Source: Stagnimonas aquatica (lineage in GTDB: Bacteria > Pseudomonadota > Gammaproteobacteria > Nevskiales > Nevskiaceae). From it: 64,000 nt of DNA. Position 1 is the first letter of the stretch, and the number at the start of each line of letters is the position of its first letter. Shown here piece by piece: positions 55,886 to 64,000 of this stretch. The translations under genes were made by a program, and so were the position numbers. The notes under the pieces were generated by a model, which saw only the letters and a list, made by a program, of their open reading frames with translations, was not told where the DNA came from and did not search any database. Where the stretch lies: NCBI RefSeq assembly GCF_003730135.1, contig NZ_RJVO01000002.1, positions 434,001 to 498,000 on the forward strand. Reading direction: 5' to 3'.

Positions 55886-57403
55886 ATGCGCAGATTCCAG
55901 CCCCTCGCCGCCGCATCCCTGGCTCTGGCCGCCCTGACGCTGGCGCTCGCCGCCTGCAAGAAGGACGAAGCCCCCGCCGCGCCCTTCCCCAGCACCTACA
56001 CCGCGCCCGCTGCGCCAGCGGTGCTGATCACCCACGCCACCATCCTCACCGGCACCGGCCGCAAGCTGGAAGACGCCTCGCTGCTGATCCAGGACGGCAA
56101 GATCGTCGCGGTCGGCGAGGAGGTCGCGCCGCCGCCGCAGGTGGAGGTGATCGACGCCAAGGGCCGCTGGCTGACGCCGGGCCTGATCGACGCCCATTCG
56201 CACCTGGGCGTCTACCCCAGCCCGGATGTCTGGGCCACCGCCGACGGCAACGAGATGGTCGATCCGGTGACGCCCGGGGTCTGGAGCGAGCACGCGGTCT
56301 GGCCGCAGGACCCGGGCTTCGAGACCGCGCGCGCCGGCGGCGTCACCAGCCTGCTGGTGCTGCCGGGCTCCGGCAATCTCATCGGCGGCCGGGGCAGCGT
56401 GCTCAAGAACGTGCCCTCGGTCAGCTACCAGGGCATGAAGTACCCCGGCGCGCCCTACTCGCTGAAGATCGCCTGCGGCGAAAACCCCAAGCGCGTCTAC
56501 GGCAAGGACGGCCAGCGCGCGCCGATGACCCGCATGGGCAATGTCGCCGGCTACCGTGCCGCCTTCGCCAAGGCCAAGGAGTACCTGAAGAAGCAGGAGG
56601 CCGGCGGCGGCGAGGAACGCGACCTGGGCATGGAAACCCTGGCCGGCGTGCTCAAGGGCGATATCCTGGTGCAGAACCACTGCTACCGCGCCGACGAGAT
56701 GGAGACCATGCTCGATGTCGCCAAGGAGTTCGGCTTCAAGATCACCACCTTCCACCACGCGGTGGAGGCCTACAAGATCGCCGACCGGCTCGCCGAGGAA
56801 GGCGTCTGCGCCGCGCTCTGGGCCGACTGGTGGGGCTTCAAGCTAGAGGCTTTCGACGGCATCCGCGAGAACGTCGCCATGGTCGACGCGGCGGTCAGCA
56901 AAGACGGCGCGCGCGGCTGCGCGATCGTGCATTCCGACGATCCCTACGGCATCCAGCGCCTCAACCAGGAAGCCGCCAAGGCGATGGCCGCCGGCCGCCG
57001 CGCCGGCTACGTGATCCGCGACGAGGACGCCATCGCCTGGATCACCAGCAACCCCGCCAAGGCCATCGGCATCGGCGAGCTGACCGGCAGCCTGGAGCCG
57101 GGCAAGGCCGCCGATCTGGTGCTGTGGAACGGCACGCCGTTCTCCAGCTATGCCCGCGCCGACCGCGTCTACATCGACGGCGTACTGCGCTTCGACCGCT
57201 ACACGCCGAAGCCGGTGGAAAGCGACTTCGCGCTCGGCCTTGCCCCGCCGGAAGAGCAGGAAGCCGGCACGCCGCTGACCGCGCCCTCGGCGGCGATCCC
57301 CGCCAGCGCTGCGCCGAAGACGGAGATCGCGCCGACCGCCAGCCCCGCCGAACCCGCCCCCACCGAACCGGCTGCGGCCGCCGCCTCGGAGACCCAGCCA
57401 TGA
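55886..57403 (+). CDS. Amidohydrolase-family lipoprotein
   Basis: A 505-residue exported amidohydrolase from ATG 55886. The lipobox LALAAC (Cys near 24) marks a lipoprotein. The TIM-barrel metal site is intact: H-x-H in LIDAHSHLGVYP, then Asn-His in LVQNHCYRADEM, FHHAVEAYK, and Asp in IVHSDDPYGIQR. It ends with a proline/alanine-rich 60-residue tail. Proteins like this hydrolyse cyclic amides or dipeptides; the substrate is unknown. Its stop overlaps the second amidohydrolase start (ATGA). Confidence 0.85.
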   Translation: MRRFQPLAAASLALAALTLALAACKKDEAPAAPFPSTYTAPAAPAVLITHATILTGTGRKLEDASLLIQDGKIVAVGEEVAPPPQVEVIDAKGRWLTPGLIDAHSHLGVYPSPDVWATADGNEMVDPVTPGVWSEHAVWPQDPGFETARAGGVTSLLVLPGSGNLIGGRGSVLKNVPSVSYQGMKYPGAPYSLKIACGENPKRVYGKDGQRAPMTRMGNVAGYRAAFAKAKEYLKKQEAGGGEERDLGMETLAGVLKGDILVQNHCYRADEMETMLDVAKEFGFKITTFHHAVEAYKIADRLAEEGVCAALWADWWGFKLEAFDGIRENVAMVDAAVSKDGARGCAIVHSDDPYGIQRLNQEAAKAMAAGRRAGYVIRDEDAIAWITSNPAKAIGIGELTGSLEPGKAADLVLWNGTPFSSYARADRVYIDGVLRFDRYTPKPVESDFALGLAPPEEQEAGTPLTAPSAAIPASAAPKTEIAPTASPAEPAPTEPAAAAASETQP

Positions 57404-58659
57404 ACCGCCATCCCTGGTTGCGCCGCGCCCGCGTGCTGGCGCCGCTGGCCCTCGCCCTGGCGCTGCCGGCGCAGGCCGGCCTGCTCGCCATCACCAACGC
57501 CAAGCTCTACACCGTCAGCGGCGGCGCGCTGGAGAACGCCACCCTGCTGATCCGCAATGACCTGATCGAGGCGGTCGGCGTTGGCCTGCCGGTGCCGGAG
57601 GGCGCCAAGGTGATCGACGCCGCCGGCGCCAGCGTCACCCCCGGCCTGTTCGACGCCTACACCCACATCGGTCTGGAAGAGATCAGCGGCATCGACGAAA
57701 CCCGCGACGACGCCGGCGGCAACCCGCGCTACAGCGCCGCGCTGGACGTGCTCGATGGCCTCAACCCGCGCTCGGTGCTGATCCCGGTCAACCGCATCGA
57801 GGGCATCACCCAGGCGATGAGCGCGCCCACCACCGGCGAGGGCGGGCCGCTGCTGGCCGGCCGTGGCGCGGTGATCAACCTGGGCCAGCTCGGCCCGCAG
57901 AACTTCATCGCCCGCGCCCACGCCGCGCAGTTCGTACCGTTTGGCGAGGCGGCGATGGCGCAGTTGCACGGCGGCCGGCCGACGGTACTGCTGGCGCTGC
58001 GCGAGGCCTTCCAGGAAGTGCGCAACGGCGGCCACAGCGGCGTGCAGCGCGACTCCCTGCTCGGCGCGCTGGACATCGAAGCCCTGCGCCCGGTGCTCAG
58101 CGGCGAGCAGCCGCTGGTGGTCGACGTGCAGCGCGCCGCCGACATCCGCGCCCTGCTCAAGTTCGCCGACGACTACGGCATCAAGCTGGTGATCCACGGC
58201 GGCGCCGAGGCGCATCTGGTCGCGCGCGAACTCGCCGAGAAGCAGGTGCCGGTGATCCTCGACCCCACCTACAACCTGCCGATCCACTTCGAGGCCCTGG
58301 CCGCGCGCGCCGACGCCGCTGCCATCCTGCACCGCGCCGGCGTGCTGCTGGCGTTTTCCGCCGCCAGCGACATGGGCAGCCACAACAGCCGCAACATCCG
58401 CCAGCTGGCCGGCAACGCCGTCGCCTACGGCCTGCCCTGGAGCGCGGCACTGGCGGCAGTCACGCTCAACCCGGCCAAGGTCTATGGCCTCGATTCCACA
58501 GTCGGCAGCCTCGAGGCCGGCAAGCAGGCCAACTTCGTGATCTGGGACGGCGATCCGCTGGAAGTCACCAGCTTTCCCAAACAGGTCTACGCCGCCGGTG
58601 TCGCCATCCCGATGAGCAGTCGGCAGACGCAGTTGCGGGATCGTTATGGCAAGCGGTAA
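57400..58659 (+). CDS. Second amidohydrolase-like exported protein, metal site altered
   Basis: A 419-residue protein with a signal peptide (LAPLALALALPAQAG). It has the same fold as its upstream neighbour: opening LLAITNAKLYTVSGG and the closing ITLNPAK-like VTLNPAKVYGLDSTVGSLEAGKQ. The metal-binding H-x-H position instead reads Y-T-H (FDAYTHIGLEE), and the next expected His region reads LVVDVQRAADI. VIHGGAEAHLV and SAASDMGSHNS remain. It is probably a non-catalytic or altered-metal partner of the first protein. The coupling (ATGA) supports a complex. Confidence 0.8.
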   Translation: MNRHPWLRRARVLAPLALALALPAQAGLLAITNAKLYTVSGGALENATLLIRNDLIEAVGVGLPVPEGAKVIDAAGASVTPGLFDAYTHIGLEEISGIDETRDDAGGNPRYSAALDVLDGLNPRSVLIPVNRIEGITQAMSAPTTGEGGPLLAGRGAVINLGQLGPQNFIARAHAAQFVPFGEAAMAQLHGGRPTVLLALREAFQEVRNGGHSGVQRDSLLGALDIEALRPVLSGEQPLVVDVQRAADIRALLKFADDYGIKLVIHGGAEAHLVARELAEKQVPVILDPTYNLPIHFEALAARADAAAILHRAGVLLAFSAASDMGSHNSRNIRQLAGNAVAYGLPWSAALAAVTLNPAKVYGLDSTVGSLEAGKQANFVIWDGDPLEVTSFPKQVYAAGVAIPMSSRQTQLRDRYGKR

Positions 58660-58663
58660 CGCC

Positions 58664-58930
58664 ATGAAAAAGAACAACAACGTTCGCGAGATACCAGTTT
58701 CATATCTGCACTCCGACGGAAAGCTGTGGGAAGGCTTGAGAGTGGTCCACGGTACTGCGTCGATTCGCCAAGTCGTGGTTTATGAAGGTCGCTACATTCG
58801 CGACGATTGGACTTATGGTCCAGGCGAAGACGGCAGGATGGCGGCAGTGGCTGGCCAGATAATGTTTGAGTTCGCAACTAGCAGGACACTGAGCGCACAG
58901 CCCTATAGACCGGGGGCCTTACGGTGGTAG
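58664..58930 (+). CDS. Small hypothetical protein in lower-GC DNA
   Basis: An 88-residue ORF from ATG 58664 (an in-frame start at 58646 overlaps the previous gene). The codons are visibly less GC-biased at third positions than all neighbours. Sequence features: MKKNNNVREIPVSYLHSDG, then GLRVVHGTASIRQVVVYEG and DDWTYGPGEDGRMA. It has no signal peptide or membrane segment, and I recognise no family. It overlaps the tag start by 7 bp. Either a recently acquired small gene or a non-genic relic. Confidence 0.45.
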   Translation: MKKNNNVREIPVSYLHSDGKLWEGLRVVHGTASIRQVVVYEGRYIRDDWTYGPGEDGRMAAVAGQIMFEFATSRTLSAQPYRPGALRW

Positions 58931-59499
58931 TCGCGTCGCCGCTTTCGCGCTGCCCCTGGAGCCTCTCCACGCCCCAGTATCAGCAGTATCACGATGAAGA
59001 GTGGGGCCGCCCCTGCCATGACGAGCAGCGGCTGTTCGAGATGCTGCTGCTGGAAGGCGCGCAGGCGGGCTTGAGCTGGCGCACGATTCTGGAAAAGCGC
59101 GAGGGCTATCGCCTGCTGTTCGACCAGTTCGACGCGAAGAAGATGGCGCGCTACACCGACGCGCAGTTGGAAAAGAAGCTGCTGGACCCGCGCATCGTGC
59201 GCAACCGGCTCAAGGTCTTCGGCTTCCGCCGCAATGCGCGGGCCTACCTGAAGCTCTGCGAGGAATTCGGCAGCCTCGACGCCTGGCTGTGGCAGCAGGT
59301 CAGCGGCCAGCCGGTCGTCAATCACTGGACGGCGATGGGACAGGTCCCCGCCAGCACGCCGCTTTCGGATTCGATCAGCAAGGCGCTGAAGAAACGCGAC
59401 TTCACCTTTGTCGGCTCCACCATCATCTACGCCTATCTGCAGGCGGTGGGGGTGGTCAACGACCATCTCACGACCTGCTTTTGCTACGACCAAAAGTAG
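58924..59499 (+). CDS. tag: DNA-3-methyladenine glycosylase I
   Basis: A 191-residue base-excision repair enzyme removing 3-methyladenine. It starts at GTG 58924, just before the conserved RCPWSLSTPQYQQYHDEEWG. The structural zinc ligands are in place: Cys and His in that segment, and His and Cys in the C-terminal NDHLTTCFCY. LLLEGAQAGLSWRTILEKREGY carries the HhH-associated catalytic region. A strong hairpin follows at 59511. Confidence 0.96.
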   Translation: MVVASPLSRCPWSLSTPQYQQYHDEEWGRPCHDEQRLFEMLLLEGAQAGLSWRTILEKREGYRLLFDQFDAKKMARYTDAQLEKKLLDPRIVRNRLKVFGFRRNARAYLKLCEEFGSLDAWLWQQVSGQPVVNHWTAMGQVPASTPLSDSISKALKKRDFTFVGSTIIYAYLQAVGVVNDHLTTCFCYDQK

Positions 59500-59510
59500 C
59501 GCGCGGCGAC

Positions 59511-59537
59511 TCCCCTCTCCCCTCGTGGGAGAGGGGA
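59511..59537. terminator. Strong hairpin between convergent tag and histidine kinase genes
   Basis: TCCCCTCTCCC-CTCGT-GGGAGAGGGGA is an 11-bp perfect stem with a 5-nt loop. It lacks a U-tract on either side, so it may block exonucleases rather than terminate by itself. GGGGAGAGGGGA recurs at 59612-59623. Confidence 0.55.
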
Positions 59538-59546
59538 ACAGTGCGT

Positions 59547-59602
59547 GGTGGGCGTAGCCCACCGTGCCATCTCAAATGTGTATGCGGTGGGCTGCGCCCA
59601 CC
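59547..59602. repeat. Two REP-like GGTGGGC hairpins
   Basis: GGTGGGC-GTA-GCCCACC (59547-59563) and GGTGGGC-TGC-GCCCACC (59586-59602) lie 22 bp apart in the gap between tag and the kinase gene. This short palindrome is widespread in bacterial intergenic DNA. Confidence 0.75.
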
Positions 59603-59627
59603 CTACAACAAGGGGAGAGGGGAAAGA

Positions 59628-60923
59628 TCAGGCGGGCAGGATCAAGCGCACTTCCAGCCCACCGCCCTCGCGATTGGCGAGTACCAGCCGGCCCTCGTGG
59701 GCCTCGACGATCTCGCGGCAGAGCGTGAGCCCCAGGCCGGTGCCCTCGCTCTTGGTCGAGTAGAACGGCAGCAGGGCGTTGGCGAGTACCGTTTCCGACA
59801 TGCCCGGGCCACGGTCCTGAACCCGCAGTACAAAGGCGCCGCCCTCGTCGCGTACCGTCAGCGTCACCGCCTCGGCGGCGCTGCCGGATTCGTGGGCGTT
59901 CTTGATCAGGTTGATCAGCACCTGCTGGATCTGCGCGGCGTCGAAGCGGCCGGGGCGCGTCGGCGGCGGCTCGCTCAGCCCCACCCGCACCGCCGCCTGC
60001 AGACCGGCCAGGAACGGCGTCCATTCCACGTTCTCCAGCCGTGGTCGCGGCAGCTTGGCGAAGCGCGCGTAGTCCTCCAGGAACCCTTTGAGCCGCTGGG
60101 CGCGGTCGTCGATGGTGTCGAACACCAGATTGAGCTTGTCGGTGCGGCCCTGCTCGGCGAGCAGACGGCCGCTGTGGGCCATCGAGGCGATCGGCGCCAG
60201 CGAGTTGTTCAGCTCGTGGCTGATGACGCGGATCACTTTCTTCCAGCTCTCCAGCTCCTGCCGGTTCAACTCGCGGGTGAGCCGCTTGAACAGATGCAGG
60301 TGATGCTCGCGGGTGTTGAGCATGAAGCGGCGATGGGTGACGTGATAGACCTCCGGCTCCTCGCCACCGGCGATGGTGTAGAGGCCGTCAGCCTCGGCCT
60401 GCGCCGCCTCGCGTAGCGTCTCCGGCGCCTGCTCCAGCAGGGCCGGAAACCGCAGCCCCTCCATCTTGCGGCCCTCGTGGAACAACTGGCGTGCCGAGGC
60501 ATTGGCGTAGAGCACCGCGCCCTGGGCATTGGTCAGCACCAGCGCCCATGGCGTGGTCTGGATCACCGTGTCGAGCAGCAGCTCGCGCTGGAACAGTTCC
60601 TGGCGCTCGCTGCGCAGCACGTCGCCGATGTGGTTGTAGAGCGTGGCCAGCTCGCCCAGCTCGTCGTGACGATCCACGGCGATGGACAACGAGTAGTCGC
60701 CATCGCGAAAGCCGGCGACGCCGTCGCGCAGCACCCGCAGGTAACGGGTGATCGGCCGCATCACCCGGCGCAGGGCCAGCAGCGACAGCGGCAGCAGGAT
60801 CAGCAGCGCGAACAGCGTGGCGTGCGCGGGCGGCGCGTCGATCCGCGCCAGCCAGGCGGTCAGCGCCACGCTGACCAGCACCACGAACGCGATCAGCAGG
60901 CCCAGGCGGGCCTCCAGGGACAT
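59628..60923 (-). CDS. NtrY-like membrane sensor histidine kinase
   Basis: A 431-residue kinase; ATG 60923 (MSLEARLG) is preferred, though in-frame ATGs at 60965 and 60977 would translate part of a repeat array. Two membrane helices (~6-22 and ~34-46) are followed by HAMP (LRRVMRPITRYLRVLRDG), a PAS-like domain (TTPWALVLTNAQGAVLYANASA) and VIRVISHELNNSLAPIASMAHS with the phospho-His. The ATPase ends with QDRGPGM and GTGLGLTLCREIV. It is paired with the NtrC-type regulator upstream on the same strand. Confidence 0.9.
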   Translation of the reverse strand: MSLEARLGLLIAFVVLVSVALTAWLARIDAPPAHATLFALLILLPLSLLALRRVMRPITRYLRVLRDGVAGFRDGDYSLSIAVDRHDELGELATLYNHIGDVLRSERQELFQRELLLDTVIQTTPWALVLTNAQGAVLYANASARQLFHEGRKMEGLRFPALLEQAPETLREAAQAEADGLYTIAGGEEPEVYHVTHRRFMLNTREHHLHLFKRLTRELNRQELESWKKVIRVISHELNNSLAPIASMAHSGRLLAEQGRTDKLNLVFDTIDDRAQRLKGFLEDYARFAKLPRPRLENVEWTPFLAGLQAAVRVGLSEPPPTRPGRFDAAQIQQVLINLIKNAHESGSAAEAVTLTVRDEGGAFVLRVQDRGPGMSETVLANALLPFYSTKSEGTGLGLTLCREIVEAHEGRLVLANREGGGLEVRLILPA

Positions 60924-60924
60924 G

Positions 60925-61013
60925 GCGGATTTCGGACTGCGGATTTCGGATTTTGGAACGGCCATGCGGCTAACCATCGCTGTTCAATCCGCAATCCGCA
61001 ATCCGCAGTTCGC
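60925..61013. repeat. Inverted arrays of a GCGGATT/AATCCGC heptamer before the kinase gene
   Basis: 60925-60956 carries degenerate GCGGATT units; 60986-61013 carries three AATCCGC units in the opposite sense. The first array directly abuts the ATG at 60923, leaving no Shine-Dalgarno. Confidence 0.75.
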
Positions 61014-61037
61014 AAGCCGCGACAGGGGCTGTCGCAC

Positions 61038-62376
<1,339 letters not shown>

Positions 62377-62378
<2 letters not shown>

Positions 62379-62547
62379 TGCGGATTGCGGATCTCGGATT
62401 TCGGATTGAACAGCGGGGCGCCGTTGCTTACTGGCGGGGTGGATCGAGATAGCGGAGCCGCCCTGCGCTGTCTGCTTACCTCGGCTTTAGTTCTAGTCAT
62501 GCCCGCCACTCTGCCCTCCGCAATCCGCAATCCGCAATCCGCAATCG
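62377..62547. repeat. Inverted heptamer arrays between the permease and regulator genes
   Basis: 62377-62407 has GCGGATT-type units; 62516-62546 has four AATCCGC-type units in reverse sense. The left array overlaps the regulator's start codon (ATG 62378-62376) and the right array reaches the permease stop. About 110 bp of non-repeat DNA lie between. Confidence 0.75.
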
Positions 62548-63771
62548 TCATACGCTGCGGGTCGCCAGCGCCGGCGAGAGCTTGGCGGCGCGCAGCGCCG
62601 GGCCGAGTACGGCGACGACACCCAGCAAGAGCATCAGCAGCACGCCGCTCAGCAGATAGTCCAGCGGCAGGCGCGGCACCGACAGCTCGCTCATCAGCAC
62701 GCCGTTGAGGCCCCAGGCGGCGAGCACGCCGACGGCGATGCCGGCGCTGGTGATGATCAGGTTCTCGGTGAGGAAGTAGCGGACGATGTCGCCCCGGGTG
62801 GCGCCCAGCGCGCGGCGCACGCCGATCTGCTTGCGACGCAGGTTCACCCACAGGCTGGCCATGCCGACGATGCCGCTGGCGGTGACGCCGAGCAGGAACA
62901 CCGTCACCGATACCAGCAGCCAGGCCAGCGCGCGCTCGCCACGGTAGCGGCGGTCGCGCATCTCCTGGATCGAATACTGGCCGTTGCTGACACGGCCGGG
63001 CTCGTTCTTTTCCAGCGCCTCCTCCATGGCCTTGCGCACCTGCGCCTCGGCGCCCGGCGCGGCGCGCACCACGTAGTGATTGAAAGGATTGAGGTAGCGC
63101 GCCGGAAACACCACTGCGTACTCGTTGCCCGGGCCGGTCTGCGCCCAGGGCGTGGTGAAGCGCTCGATCACGCCGATCACCCGCAACTCCTCGGAGTCGG
63201 GGGTATTGCCCTGATAGAAGACCCGGCCGACGAACTGGCTCTGCCCCGGAAACAGGGCCTCGGCCAGCCGCCGCGTGAGCAGCACGCCGGTGGGCGGCGG
63301 GTTCTGCACCTTGGGGTCGATGTTGACGATCTCGTCGTCGCGAAAACCGCGCCCCTCGACCAGCTTCAGGCCGAAGGTTTCCAGCAGGCGACCGCCGTCG
63401 AAGTACAGGCCGGCGCTCTGGTTGGGGGCGGTCGGCACCCGCTCGGTGGCAAAGGTGGAGCTCCAGCCGCTGCGCCCCATCGGCACCTGGTTGGTGACGG
63501 TGACCGACTCCACGCCGGGGATCGCGCGCAGGGCGTCGAGGTCGGTCTGGATCAGGTTGGCGAGGTCGATCTGCGAGAACAGGATCGGCCGCTGGGTGAG
63601 GATGCGCGACTCGGCATCGACGCCGGAGTCGCGCTGCGAGACCGCCAGGCGCTCGCGGATCACCGAGGCGGAGTTGCTGATGATCGCCAGCGTCAGCGCC
63701 ACCTGGGTGGCGATCAGCAGCGCGCCGGTGAGGTTGTGGCGCAGCGCGGAGAGGATGGGACGGATTTCCAT
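62548..63771 (-). CDS. FtsX/MacB-type ABC transporter permease
   Basis: A 407-residue permease. A membrane helix at ~16-36 is followed by a large periplasmic MacB-PCD-like domain (~50-280) and three C-terminal membrane helices in the FtsX domain (VSVTVFLLGVTASGIVGMA, NLRRKQIGVRRALGATRGDI, and the closing LGPALRAAKLSPALATRSV). AAGGAG precedes ATG 63771. Such permeases work with an ATPase and often an adaptor to drive efflux or lipoprotein handling. A second permease lies just upstream. Confidence 0.9.
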   Translation of the reverse strand: MEIRPILSALRHNLTGALLIATQVALTLAIISNSASVIRERLAVSQRDSGVDAESRILTQRPILFSQIDLANLIQTDLDALRAIPGVESVTVTNQVPMGRSGWSSTFATERVPTAPNQSAGLYFDGGRLLETFGLKLVEGRGFRDDEIVNIDPKVQNPPPTGVLLTRRLAEALFPGQSQFVGRVFYQGNTPDSEELRVIGVIERFTTPWAQTGPGNEYAVVFPARYLNPFNHYVVRAAPGAEAQVRKAMEEALEKNEPGRVSNGQYSIQEMRDRRYRGERALAWLLVSVTVFLLGVTASGIVGMASLWVNLRRKQIGVRRALGATRGDIVRYFLTENLIITSAGIAVGVLAAWGLNGVLMSELSVPRLPLDYLLSGVLLMLLLGVVAVLGPALRAAKLSPALATRSV

Positions 63772-63797
63772 GCGAGGGCTCCTTGAGGGCGCGCGGA

Positions 63798-64000
63798 TTA
63801 CTGCGATTTGAGTTGCAGCGCGGGCACCACCTGCGTCGCGCGCAGGGTGGGCAGCAGGCCGGCGATCACTGCCGCCAGCACCGACAGCAGCACGGTGGTG
63901 GCGAGCATGGTCGGGTCCATGCGCGCGTACTGCTCGAGGTTTGGCGACTGCTTGGCCAGCAGATGCAGCATGCCGAACGCGCCGGCGACACCGATGATGC
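63798..64000 (-). CDS. Second FtsX/MacB-type permease, C-terminal fragment (runs off the window)
   Basis: The last ~66 codons of a permease on the same strand, 26 bp upstream of its partner. The visible end is hydrophobic (TMLATTVLLSVLAAVIAGLLP), followed by TLRATQVVPALQLKSQ and a TAA stop, the usual FtsX-family C-terminus. The matching ATPase and adaptor would lie further upstream, outside the window. Confidence 0.75.
   Translation of the reverse strand, partial: IIGVAGAFGMLHLLAKQSPNLEQYARMDPTMLATTVLLSVLAAVIAGLLPTLRATQVVPALQLKSQ

Overview
The DNA is GC-rich (roughly 70% by eye) and densely coded, with GTG and TTG starts alongside ATG and many 4-bp stop/start overlaps. Gene content and order point to a Gram-negative gammaproteobacterium: lptD-surA-pdxA-rsmA, mutY-yggX, rimO, amgK-murU, and a pbpC/alpha-2-macroglobulin pair. 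I favour the Lysobacterales (Xanthomonadales), but no rRNA is present to fix this. I see no phage, plasmid, transposase or CRISPR.

Layout. 1-11.7 kb is a surface-glycan locus: glycosyltransferases (partial GT, GT2, GT8), three methyltransferases (TylF-like, generic, FkbM), two OafA-type acyltransferases, a Wzm/Wzt ABC exporter, a FecR-domain protein and an alginate-lyase-family lipoprotein. A 270-bp nested-palindrome element sits exactly between wzm and wzt. 11.8-16.5 kb is a signalling island: a NarL-type regulator, ompW behind a well-formed FNR/ANR-type promoter, a sensor-less NarX-type kinase and a Ser/Thr kinase with a TPR region, the two kinases being translationally coupled. 16.6-25.4 kb holds two small genes, an ABC-transporter-like protein whose ATPase motifs are eroded, and a coupled pair of very large carbohydrate enzymes (GH94 phosphorylase type plus a discoidin/alpha-alpha-barrel protein).

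25.5-35.5 kb holds a Tat-exported copper-storage-type protein, tRNA-Phe with a good promoter, an asmA-like/SRPBCC/mutY/yggX operon, rimO, and a PAS kinase coupled to an HD-GYP regulator. 35.5-46.2 kb is an envelope-maintenance block on the minus strand (amgK, murU, OsmC family, alpha-2-macroglobulin, pbpC). 46.3-51.7 kb is the lptD-surA-pdxA-rsmA operon. 51.7-52.6 kb has no gene and is occupied by a pair of about 287-bp inverted repeats. 52.6-59.5 kb holds a cyclase/AAA/TPR protein, two tandem amidohydrolases, a small lower-GC ORF and tag. 59.6-64 kb is a minus-strand locus of two FtsX/MacB-type permeases (one cut by the window edge), an NtrC-type regulator and its histidine kinase, whose gaps carry heptamer-repeat arrays.

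The genes fit together mainly around the cell envelope: glycan synthesis and export, LPS and outer-membrane protein assembly, peptidoglycan synthesis and recycling, and several regulatory modules. The strongest candidates for something undescribed are the nested-palindrome element that supplies a stop codon and leader inside the wzm-wzt operon, the degenerate ABC transporter, the mixed Ser/Thr-His kinase module beside ompW, and the repeat-bordered intergenic regions.
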